Assembly (NCBI RefSeq): GCF_021155775.2
Contig: NC_060233.1
Span: forward strand, 39,091,077 to 39,155,076
Length of the DNA stretch: 64,000 nucleotides
Direction of reading: 5' to 3'
Source of the DNA: Neodiprion pinetum
Taxonomy: Eukaryota; Arthropoda; Insecta; Hymenoptera; Diprionidae
In this document: piece after piece, positions 12,037 through 24,640 of the stretch
Layout: each line of letters opens with the position of its first letter
How positions within the stretch are numbered: the stretch's first letter is position 1
Program-made: the position numbers and the translations under genes
The notes under the pieces: model-generated
What the model was told of the DNA's origin: nothing
The model's input: only the letters and a program-made list of their open reading frames with translations
Databases searched by the model: none

Positions 12037-15000
12037 GTAATTTGTCGAAAGTCACCGGATCATCCTACTCCCTCCGCGATTGGCCAGCTCGTTGACGATC
12101 GTCTTGATCGCGACGAGATCGTTCGAACTGACCAATTGGCGCCTGAATTTTAACACCATTTTTATTGCGAAAGAAAATGTCTTCACACCTATACACGTGC
12201 CAAATATTATCGTCTCACCCACTTGCATGCCAAGGTCTGGATACGTGGGACGAGGAAAAATATTGTGACTCTAATTAATGCACCGAGTCATGATAACGAC
12301 GAGTGTTATCGTTTGTTTACACGGCAACGCTATCAGAGCGTAGCCGCAGGTACCCATTTTAATTGTAAATTATAACAACTAACGCCTATAAAGACCTTTG
12401 CGCGCTGATGGAGAAATTGCAGAAAGTTGCAAGGTGTGGAGAATTCTTATAAGCTGACTGTAAAACCAGTCATAAATATTTCGCGGGAATGTTTATACAA
12501 CGAGTGGAGCTTCTGCGATGCGATTATAATGATATTGCGACAGTGACTGTGCAATATACATGTATTAAAATTGCAGAAGCACAAGACACTGATTAAAAAT
12601 AAAAGAGCCGAAGGTTTACAAGGCGTGTTGTTATGGGGCAATAATGCCGGGGATTATAGGCACGTCGGATCATTTGATTGTCTCGTCGAACTGTCAATCA
12701 AACGTCGCGGCGAATCATCCAAGCTTTACATAATGCAATGTACATGCGGCACATGAGTATGAGTATAGACGCATCTAATATGTTTCTCTCACCGTAGGGC
12801 GAGTTAGGCGAATATCAGCGTTGCGCATAAGTTACGTAGAACGCTTTTAAGCGAGGTTTTCTAACCGTCAGCATACTCATTCGATTCAAATGTTTATTCG
12901 GCTATAGACAGTGTTCAGATTGTTTGATTCGCGAGTTGAGGAATAAACAAATGTCATTTCGTTTTACTTCAAAGGAATGGGACAGGGAATACTTACAGTA
13001 GACTAGAGCTCATACAGACGAGTGAATCATTTTTATTTACATTTCGTTGTTGCCTCGTCCTCATAATGTTCATAAAAAAACACGATAATTTCTCACTCTG
13101 TCATTATTTGCATGCCAAGAATTTAGACCGTAACTTATCAAGGTCTACCTGCCCAGTCAAAAACTCCATACAACCCCATTTCTTTTTGCAAGCGTTATCT
13201 TTGGAATCAATTTGCCTGATCAAAAGAATGCTCAAAAATCACTCGCACTTTTGGAGACTCCTATGTTGCAAAGTGAGATTTGTACCCTAGATTTTCTTGA
13301 GTGTAATCGTAGCTATTGTAAGTGCTCGACTATACGTATAATGTATCTGTCATTCTCTCATCACGCAACAAAGTCTCCCGTTTCCTACCACGCACACTTG
13401 AACAGCCGGGGTGTCAGTATTTCCGGTGCAAGGAATAACGAATTATTTTTCTTGTTTGAATCCCGTGATATCCTGACACGGCGCAACTGTTTCATCGCTA
13501 TAGGTTCACGTTATAGGTGACAGATAACAACTGGCCGCATTGGATTTGGAAGAGTAGCTTTGCTGCTGCGTGAATAAGAGAGAGGGAAGAAAAAGAGAAA
13601 ATCAGGGAGACAGGATATCCAGGAATTTAAACCTGTGAACAATCCATTCACAACGTCACCTTCTCTACCCACTCGCAAATGAGTCGTACGAAGGGTTGAA
13701 GGTTTCTTGGTCTGCGGTTCACGATCGCGGAATACGAGGCACGGTTTCAGATTTTCAAGAACCGTCGCTGCGTTTCAGCGGCGCAACGCGCCAACTCGCG
13801 AGAGAAAAACCATAACTTTGGATCAGGGAGCGCCATTTTGCGCTTCGTACGAGGAATTTACTGGACCACACACGTTGTACATCATTCTTAATTCCGCGGA
13901 ACGCCGTGGCCGCGACCCGAAGGGCCGCCCGGCGCCCTAAAGAACAGATTTCGCGTGGGTCGTTCAGGACTGCAGAACCGCGTCGCAGCTGTCGCGGGGT
14001 TCTTAAATCGGGTAGGACTGGAGGAACTTACGGTGTGGGCGAGATGCGATCGTACCTCGGTCCGGATCAAGAGGAGTTCGTACCCGAAGAGCGATTTAAA
14101 TCCCTTGGTAAGTGACGGTCGGGTCGACGCGGGCCGATCTGATCGAAGCAAAGACGTCATCCGGACCGAAGCCGTTGTTGTGATCGACGCCGGGCTTCCG
14201 TTGTTACGCAAATATGTAACATCATGGTCTATGCTTATCCATGTGTTTCGAAATCAATTAGGTATACCTACACGCGGGCTGCGATATTTGTGAAGCTCGT
14301 GCAAGTTAGCTTACAATTAGAATTTCAAAACCTTGACCGGAATTTAACGCCTACTCCTATATCCTGTTGGATGAATTCGTATACGCGTGTGATACGAATT
14401 GGAGTTTATAATAGGCGGTGTTGGAGGGTGATTGCAAATAGCTCTGACGACATCTTGGACGAAAGTAAAAAACATCTCGCTGGTGTTTTGATGTTCCTAC
14501 CTGCTGCTTGTAAAAAAAAATAAATAAAAAAGGAAAAAAGAAAATGAAAATAAAAGTGGAAAAAAACGGTTCCAAACACTCGGTTATAAAGTTTATACTT
14601 CGTAATTGGTGGCGCCTGATCTTCCATCCGATTCTTTTTACATGGGAACGAAAATCTTTCGTACGCTGTTGCTGCAGCTGGTAAGTGTGACAGCCACGGA
14701 AGCTATCAACTGTAAACTCGCTGATTAACAGTCGGTGATTTGTAAACAACAGCGGCGTGTAACACTCGGACAAATTGTTGACTACGCATTATATCTGCAG
14801 GCAGCCAGCTCTTTCATACATACATCTGCACGTTATACGTATGTATGCATGTTTGTACGTATGTAGGTATACATGTAACATCTAACACGACCCGTTCACT
14901 TGCTGCAACTTCTTTATTTATGGCGATGCCAGCTTCTCGATAATTCTTTATACATATCTGCATAAAGGGTATATAATGTGCCGCGTGTGCGCACGTTGCG

Positions 15001-18000
15001 TTGCACAAACCAAGCATCCTTATAAAACCTGCGTCGTTAATCGGAAACATTGGAATTGCATGTACCGAATGCGTGCGGTAGTTGAAGTCCAAGCCGAGCA
15101 AAGATAATTTTTAAATGGACTTCATTGAAAGGAGGCGAACACTGTTCGTCTCGTCTCGCGTAGCATTTTTCTCAGCTCTTTGGCGCGAGACCGATACGCG
15201 CATTAATAATGCGAAGTGTAGACCGTATGTAACGGCGGCACGTTTTTATACCCAGCCAAAGTTGGAGATGAGGTGCGAGGCGGAGATGAAGGCATGATAA
15301 GCATTCCTGGATCAGAGATCGCTCTGAGCAGGTGGAGCTCTTCAGCGCCTTGGTTGAAAGTACGTGTTTATTTATCTACCGAGCTTTGTCTGTTCGAGAA
15401 CCCTTTCACTTCACTTCACTTCACTTCAATTCACTTCATTTCATTTCTCATACGTGTATGTATATACACATATACATGTACGCGCCCGTGTACACCTATA
15501 CACATAAATCTACATCGTATAGGAGTAACCTTTCGTTCCGATATTTCCACCGAAGTTACTGCCGTGCGGCCGGTTCACCAAGGGCTTCCCTGTTCTCGGG
15601 ATCTTTTAGTGAGCCATCCGATGGTTTGCTTATCTTTTAAACTACACACACTTGAGGCTCCGGCCGCAAGGCTTGCCGCCAACTCTAGTCAGTTCTCTTT
15701 CAGATGCCGCGTACTGCGGTAAGAACTTTCCAATGTGGGCCATAGCTGCAAAGCGGCTAGACGAGAATCTAGGAACCCCGGAGAACGATCATAAATAAGC
15801 AGAGGTTGACTCGTCTCCTTCTTTCCTTTCTTGTATTCTCTCTTTCCTTCATTCTTTTTCCATTCCTCGACACACGCTGGAACTCGCCTGCGGTGTATAT
15901 TTTCAAATTGAAAATACATCTTTCCAAGTCTTTCCGCGGGTTTGGTAAGCAATACCAGAAGAAACAAAAGAATAACAACTCTCCTCACTTCCGAAGGGGA
16001 AAATCTCTGCGTAAACGAATCAGCCGAATCTCAATTTAGACTATACCGCGTTAAGATTCGTATAATACTCGTGTACTATACCTATGAAGTATACAACGTA
16101 TGCGGCAAGGGATCTGAGTTAGTAAGATAACTCGCGCTCGAGTTAGCGGGGATCATCCTGAGTTACGATGTACGGATACGGGTATCTCCATGCGGTTAAT
16201 ATACTAACAGCTTCTACGACATCGTACCAACGCCTTCGCCGAGACGTTAGCTAAACGCGAAACTACTCGCTGCAAATCCTCGGAATCGTATAACTGCATG
16301 TTCCTAATTTCTCCAACAATGTAACACGATTTTGCGCTTACGCCGTGATCTCGACCCCCAACTCGATTCCGCTTCACACATATCATGACGAAAGTTCTCC
16401 GCAAATATGTCAGACCAACGATGGAGTCTTGGTCGAGCCTCGGCTGCTCGGATATTTGTAGAATTGTCTAGAATACCTAGGAGGGGTCCAACTGACCCTC
16501 CTTATACCGCAAACGCTTTCTATTAATAATCGTTCTTTTCGCTATTCGGACGATTGTTCTACGAAATTATTAATCGACGTAGATGGCCGAGCATTTGAAA
16601 TTGCAAGTATCAACCTTAGTTTCGATACGCGAAGACTCTCATGTTTTGGCGACAAAGATGGCGGTACCTATATAACGACTTAAATGGAAATGACAATATC
16701 CATAAACCATGCAGCTGAAACTCTTGGCGTATAATAATCGGCGCGCCTGGTTTCTTAATTGTCTCTGATCGAGCAAATACAGTATAGCATCGATGCTTGA
16801 TCAGCTTGATCGGAGAGATGACGTTGTAACGAGCTCGGGCTAATTCGGGCTCTTAGGCGTGACCCACTTGCGAGAATTGGAAGTTTGACACGACACACGG
16901 GTACTATATAACGAGTCTCCTTTCTTCGCGGATTATCCCGCAGTATCGCGGCCCCTGAGCTACCCCCCAAAAAGGGGTCCCTCCATGTGCGAGGCACGAC
17001 AACGCGCACTCGCTCTATGAGGGTACCGTAGAGGGATACTCCGCGCAAGATTCGGAGTGAACCGTGAAGTGGCAGTAATCCGCAAAGCCGCAAAGCCGCA
17101 GAGCCGCAGAACCCGGTACCCCCGGGGTTCCATTGTGCGGTGGGGGGGCGATGATGCCGGGGCTTGGAAAAGTGTCGGCGGGTGTAAGTCGCGAGGTGGT
17201 TGTGGTCGATGCTCGTGTACCTACATCGTAGGTATCTATTAATCGTGACAATGGCGTTAACCCGCGCGTCTGACAAAGGAGAGAACGAAAATCGGATAGC
17301 GATTTAAATGGATTTCAAGTGGCAACAGTCGGCCGGAGTCTCGGCTCTTGAAACGGCCGAACCACTGCATCATTCGCATTGTCCTCCTCGGGTTCTGCGG
17401 CGTTACTTCTCCGGCATGTATATCCAGTCCCGAAGTTCCACGCGAGAAATTCACCACGCAGCTGAAGATTTCTGCGAAGGCGTGAAGAGGCGGATAGAGG
17501 CTCGTGCCGTCTATTCGCTTTTCAAGTTTATAGACACCCGTGACAATGGTGAAAAACCCGGGCAAACGGCGTCGAAGAGGCCAAGTTTTAACGCGCACGG
17601 TGCACAACCTATCATTCGCTCGTTCTCTCTGCACACAGAGACAACAAACTGGCCCACTGTTTTGTGGGCATTTTTCCATGCCCTACGGAGAGAATGGACC
17701 GATGGGCATTGACTTTCGAGGATCCGGAGGGGGCCCACTTTGTCAGGTTGTCACCTGGGCCTAAGATGCGAAAGAAATGGACGGCGGGCCCCGCAGGGCC
17801 TGACTCGGGGCCCCGTCACTCACCGCTGCGAACCCGGAGGATACCTTTATGGATATTTTGTACCCGGTCTGCTTTCGTCAATAGGCAGACGGAGTCGGAA
17901 CGGGGCTGGGGTCTTACGCTGGGAAACTTGTAAAGTATAGGTATCGGTTTCAATGGATGGGCCTCGGTGTCACAGACACTACGGGAGTACGGCAGCCAGG

Positions 18001-21000
18001 AGGCAGGACCGTGAGGCCCCGGTCGGGCCTCCGAGGACCCCTGAAGGACCCCCCGGCGCGCGGCTTTCAGCCTTGAAACTCATACCGACTTTTGAAAACC
18101 GAAGCCGTAACCACTTGAAACGAAGAATGGGATTTCGACTGTACAACCATTGGTTTCTAATAATGTAATGATCCGATTTCAGGTTCAACAACTTACTGCA
18201 CGATCTAATACTCCGTCAGCTCTGCAAGACTGTGTACACATCGACGATCGACGACGACTTAGTGAAATCGGAGATGTGTCTTGAACTTGGAACGACTCGT
18301 CGAGTGCAACGATGGCGCAATGCTCTCTCTTCTCCAAGACATTATCGAGTCGGATCAATGTCGAACGTTGAATTGGGTTACGCCTCGTGAATATCGCTCG
18401 CGATTTCAAGATTGGCATTTGGAAAATTTTCCGAAAACACCGCTTCGAGCGCACAATATCCAGCCGGTCGGATTCACCGTGCCGAAAGCTCGTAACGTGA
18501 CGTCTGGTGTAGGTGCGTACAGTTTGAAGAGGTCGTCGATTTTCCTTGATTGCAGCAGTAAAGGTAAACGAGAATCGAGCTACGTACGCGGCGCCCGTTT
18601 CGAATAGTAGATAAGCACGAAGGTAATACGGGTTTAAGTGGCCATATACGGCGTTTCCAAATATAAATTTCAATACGTTGACAACATAATAACATATGAA
18701 TTGTAAAACAGTCGACGCAGTGTCTTCGCTTGTACACAGTGGGTATACAGCTGCTCGAGTAATCGACGAAATTTTAATCCTCGTCGCGAGCTGACGACGA
18801 GTTAGCGGCACCGGCACCAGCACCAACATCAGCAGCCACGAACGGATCTTTCGGCCCATCTGTCTGTCGGCCCGCGCGCTGCCGGTCAGTGGCCATCGAG
18901 CAGTGGTCAGTGGGCTTGGAAGTCGTCGGTCTTCGGTGCGGTCAAGCGGTCCGTACGGAGCCGGAGTCGTATTTTAATACAATATTTTTTTCCTTCTTTT
19001 CCTATCTTATTTTTTCTACTTTTTATTCGAGTCGATAGCGAACGGTGTAATACATTACGGGCGACCCGGTGAGGCGGAGAGCTCTGCCTAGGTAGGTGTG
19101 AGCACAAACCTGTTATACCGATCTATGGGACATTTTATCATGGATCTCTGATATGAAAAAGCATATTTTACACTAATAGCCGAAACGGGCCTAATCCTCC
19201 ACTTTACGACCCCGACGTCGTCCTCGCGCTCAACCCCGTCTAGCTCTCTTTATACGCTCTGTGCAGCCGTGTACTATTATGAAAAATTTTACCCGCGTAC
19301 ACACGGTTACGTCTTCTCCCTCTGTCCACTTCCATCCGATTCTGTGTAATCACCGCAGCCTTGTAAGCGTACTGCAGCGTCCGCCAGGATCAATTACCAG
19401 GATTATGGATTCTAAGCGGTATCGGTGTGCAGCGCGTAACGTGTTATGCAACTTTCCGTGTATCGTCAACACGTCGCCCAGGTGGGTTGAAAATATTCTT
19501 ACATAATTTGTTAATCGACGTTTTCACAGTCTCTCAATGTTTTATTTATTTATTTCGTTGCCGCTGCAGATCCGTAATTTTACCATTTTATATCGATTAC
19601 ACCGTCGTCGATAAATAGTTGCGGGATATTTAACGACAATAAATGCTGTTAGTATGGCAGTATCTTTTTATCTTGAATTCGATCTAAAATGAATAAGTAA
19701 ACAAAATCTTCAAGCGTGTAGAATAAATTACGATATTTCGAAGTAGTCATCTAAATTAAATTTCGGAAGCTGAATAGCATTTCAGTGCTTTTTCTACGTC
19801 GCAAAAAATACATATTTATTACGCACATTTACCAGAAACATTTAACCGACAAACGCACGTGGTTGAAATTCGATCTGTCGTATCAAAACTGGATTTTCAT
19901 CCGAAACTATTAAAAAGAAATATTATCAAATCATAGCGTGCGTTGATCTCATGACATAATAATTACAGTAATTAAATAAAATCGAGTTACGAATATCATT
20001 ATACGAATTTTTGTTTTGCTTGAAAATAAATCGCAGGTTTTGAAAATGAAAACAGAAAACCGGTATTTTAAATCGGTTGAACCGGTTCAACTAATTTTGT
20101 ATTACCGAATGCAAATCCCGGTTCCTGCTTGCGAGCTTAAGCCGATTACAGATAAATGATCAGTGTTCACCGCATCGGCAACCGCGAGCAACGCATATTA
20201 CTCCGTATCGCATAATCGCTGTAAAATTGTAACTAAAAGTTGACCGAGTCTAGCGTGAACGCACCTACTCGTCAGCCAATAACGCGGGGCACGATACCGA
20301 AAGTTGCTCTCTGCGCGATGACGCGCGAAGGAAGTGTAAATGAACCGGGTGAACGTGTGAACATTTGGCTGGTACACGGATCGCTTATGGCTTGGTGGTT
20401 AACCATACGTCACCCTGCAGCGGAACCATCGGCACAATAGCCTTACACGAGAGTTAGGAACATAATACCATTATAATATTATATATCCGAGTGGCGGTGC
20501 CAGCCCCCCTTGTTCAGAATCCATCCCCTGCACGTACCATTCGTGGTCGTGACACGGTAAGGGCGTGAAGTTACACCGCGGAACGTCAGATCCGCCATTC
20601 CGCATATCCTCTCCATGTCGGATCACACGCACGCATGTGTTCTCGACTGCGCTTCCGTGCGCATCGGCTTACACGAACGCAATACGCGCTCAACGTACCT
20701 GCCAAGCACAATGGAAGGCCGCGGGTTCGCACCTCGGAGTCATTTTTCAAATTTTTTATTGGCCTCGCGCCCCGAGTCCCCGTAGAGCAGGCGGTTTGTT
20801 CTGCAAACTCGAACTCATTTGTTTATCTATGTATACTTTCTTTTTTTGCACCGCTCGGTGTGACTGTCCGACATTCTAATCGTGGCTTGTTTCGCGCGTC
20901 GCCTGGTTGCAGATAAGTCGTCGAATCACCCCGTGCCTCGTCGCATACGTCGAAATCCGCCTGATCATCCAATGAAAAACTTGAAAAATTGATTCGGAAA

Positions 21001-24000
21001 AATGTTCAGTCATTCGTCGGCCGTGATTTGTTCTTTTTCTTTTTTAATGTTTATCGCCGTTTGCCGTGGCGAGCATCAGGCATGCATCCTCCAGGTTTTG
21101 GTCCTCCTTCAAAGGACGATTAATCCTGGACCGATCATGCCTCTTCGGTCGGATCATTTTTTATACCACCGATTGAAAGGACCTAGTGGAGAGATAGGTT
21201 GAGAATTCCGCTTTGCGGCTTTGAACTCGGATTTTTCATGTATTTAAGCGAGTCTTCTTTAATTTCCCACGAAATGAGTTTTACCCGAGAACCGTTTTAA
21301 AGGTTGTAAAAAACGATTAAAACGTTGCGTAACTCTCGTTGATCGACCCCGCTGCCACTGTATAGTAAGTATCCATTAACCGAACCGGACGTCCGCCATA
21401 TTGAATGTTGCAACATTCTACCACGCGGTCTCGGCGACCCTTGACCCTGGGGAAAATGAAAAACGAAAAATCCCATCCCATCCCATCCTCTCCCCTTGGC
21501 TCCTCGCTCGTGAAATGATCCTCCAGACGATTTTGTTTTCGTTGTACACACCGTGTCAATCCCTTGGGACGATCAATTACTCCGGTCTCGAGGTGGCCCC
21601 GGGCCCTGCAGCCTTACCGAGCTTTTGCGCGTGACATTCGACACGCCCCTCTCATGGACGATCAAACAACTCGAACAAGAAACGCTGTATTGGAGCAGCA
21701 GACACGCTCACAATTACTCACACCTTCACGGCTCTGCGCTGTGTGCACGCATCTCAGGGTCTGACTTGGGCGTGGAACCGCTTACCGAGTCGGAGTGCCG
21801 CACGAAGGAACACTGGCAGTACCATTAATTTTTATCCACTACCAGAAGTACATCTGACGCGTCGATCCCGATGAACCGCATTTCGCGGATCCACGACGTA
21901 CGGTCCGAGTCCAAAGTCGTTAAGAACCGATCGGCGATCGACAGACGGGAGTCAATCTCGAATAATACAGAGCAACGGCTGCGTTATCCTAAAATCTGCA
22001 GTGCCTGGATGGTCAAGCGATGTGCGGGTCCGACGCGTATAAGTCGAGTATGTCAGGGTGCGCGACAAGCGGCGAACACTTCCATACCGCCAATCCTTGG
22101 TGTGGGGGACGATGTGAGGGAAGTAAGGGAGGGGGTAGCTTATAACTGCAACCGGGGGATGAAAAAGAGAGCTGCCGTGGACGGGCTGCGGTTGTGTTAG
22201 CGACAGTGTCGCTCGCCACGGGGTGCCAACTACGTACATTATGTATGGTGGTACATGGGCGCGCGTGTATACTTACAACGACAACCTCCCGGTCCATGGA
22301 TCGACCGAGCGACCAGCTGCTCGTCGCAACGCGATGCCTCGAAAATAATGGTGCGCCAGGGTTAGACGCCAAATCGCATTTCCATCAGTTACGGGGTTTT
22401 CCCCGATGAAGATCGGTCCCAGGTCCAAGAGGCTACTGCGGCATTCCGAAGCCGAGACCGCTACCATTTTTTGGCATGCCGATGGACACTTCGAGAACCG
22501 GTGTTACCTATAACAGCACCCTTTCACCACCATCGTAGTGAAGACCGCTGATGAGGGGATGAATTTGTTGGAACAGATTGACCGGAACGGGAATCGATCA
22601 ACCGGCGAGTGTTATTCGAAAGGTTTTCTCCCGGTTCACAATGCTTCCTGCGGGGCGTGTGTGCGGGTCGTTTCCGCGCCATTACCCGACCGCGGTTGTT
22701 ACGTTTGCGGGGTGATCGTACGTCACCGTTAGTGGCCGTTTTCCAACGCGGTACGATCGTCGACTAGCGAAGGCTTTGCTTTTGTTGGCGGCGGTTATTT
22801 CTTTCTTTATCTCGAGGTATGTGGCATATATAGCGCGAGGTGGATCCTCCTACGGTAAGAATTCCCGTCTATACGAAACGTTGCTGCGGCGATAATTAAT
22901 GGCAATAGCCGATCTGGCATTATGAACACGCGGCCACGGTCGCTTCCCTAAATCATTCCAACGCGAAAAAGAGTTCCTTTTTTCTCAACTTTTTCTTCGT
23001 ACTCCTTTTATTTTTGAACGCGCGCGCGCGCGCGCACACGCTAAAGATAGAACAAATTTTGCACCTAACTCTGCACACCGGGAGACAGGATCGCTCTAAG
23101 AATATACGGGCGAATACTTTGAGTATTGCGTGTCGCGATTTGGACGGATCTTGTTTGCAAAATTCCTCCAAACTCGATTTATCGTCAAATTCATGTGTAT
23201 TTTTGTTTTTAATACATGTCCATGAAAATTTGATACGAGATAATCCTGGATACGGAATCCATCGCTTTCTGAAACACCGGTAAGTTTCTGCTTTGAAAAC
23301 CCTAACACTTAGGTACTTTTAGCACGTTTTTTCCCATTCTCGCTGCGTAGCGCAGAGCTCCCCCTAGTCCGCAGGCAAGGTATACTTTGCGAACCTATAA
23401 GTGTTGTCGAAACGCCCACAGTAACGCGTGATCGGCTCCTCATTAGCACCTCAGAGTGCGGAGTCCCTACATGGTGAAGAGACTACGTTATATAGGTATA
23501 ATCGTAGGTGGCGGTCAATTCCAGCAGTATTTGCGGACGGTGTACGTTCGTGTACGCATATCGGGCACGTGTTCCAAGTTCCCGTAAACGTTGTTTCAGT
23601 TGCGAGGACACAGCACCCTGTCGACAGGCGAGACCAACCACATTTACATCCGCAGCCTCGAGTGGCTGCAGTTTTGCTCCTCGTTATTTTGCAAATATCA
23701 AAATGAAATTCCCCCGGGAAGTGGAAAGCGGTGCACGGTCTGATGAAGTCGCTTCAACTCCGTTCGTGTATTGTATTCTGTAGCTAAACCATGGAACGAA
23801 AAATTGTAAGAATTGCTGAAATGACCGCAACAACAAAGTTCCCCTGATATGACACGGATATTCTTTGCTTTCAGACGGAGGTGGAGGATGTCGCCGCGGA
23901 AGTCAGCACGGGGGCTGGACAGAATGCGGCACCACCGACGGGGGTTGGCACCGAGATACCTACGGGGACTGCGACGATGGAGTGCGGAGGCTGCGGCGAC

Positions 24001-24591
24001 CGGGTCCGGGAGCGAACGGTCCTCTGCGTGGGAGGGCGAACTTGGCACTCGCGTTGTCTCAGGTGCTGCGCCTGTGCCAGGCCTCTCCACGATCAGCACT
24101 CTTGTTTTTTGCGAGGCATGCGGCTCTACTGCAGGCACGACTACGCCATGTGAGTTTCGAAGAGCGCTGATAATACGATTGGGAGTCTCGGTGTGTTGGG
24201 GATGTCCTAGAACTATTACAGATTTTTGAGACCAGCTCAATGGAACCTGAGGATTTGGCTTGGAAGAATTTTGTCTAGGAATATCCTTTTGAACACTGCG
24301 CGTACGGAGGGCGGGATGGATGCACGAGTAGAGTGCGTCCACCAGTGCAGTGCGTGTCAGAGTCGCTTGAGGTGGACAATGGGTGGTTGTTCGCTCCGAG
24401 GCCACGACTTTGGTACCAGAGAGCGGCTGGGGCCAGAGCCAGGCTATCACAACACAACAATGCAACTTCGGGTGACTTTCGGTCGTAACCAGTGCCGTGG
24501 TGCATCTGTTACCGTGACCGTGCACTTACGGGTTTCACGTTGCACGCGGAGAAAAGTATACAGAGATATCCTGCGCTCTGACACGTTCACA

Positions 24592-24640
<49 letters not shown>

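Larger units (their letters stand above)
12037..23874 (+). other. Awh: Proposed intron 1 of plus-strand Awh
   Basis: About 11.8 kb between the Met-Lys exon and the LIM1 exon. No internal exon, transposon or RNA gene recognised. Contains a palindromic Grainyhead-type site at 20076-20091, a TCACT-type repeat at 15406-15449, a (CG)8 tract at 23019-23034 and an unassigned minus-strand frame at 18185-18859. Long first introns in developmental regulators commonly hold enhancers; that role is inference. Confidence 0.45.

Noticed and set aside
18185..18859. 224-codon minus-strand frame with signal-like start as a possible nested gene
   Set aside because: Listed only at very low confidence: unrecognised, low-complexity hydrophobic start, overlapping open frames, no splice or promoter context.
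23977..23979. ATG immediately before LIM1 as the start codon
   Set aside because: The frame continues upstream to a good acceptor at 23874 in both copies with a shared Thr-Glu start, so this Met is internal; it could still serve an alternative transcript.
23698..24525. 275-codon open frame on the minus strand
   Set aside because: Antisense shadow of the LIM1 exon and its flanks; no recognisable family, and the zinc-ligand pattern belongs to the plus strand.
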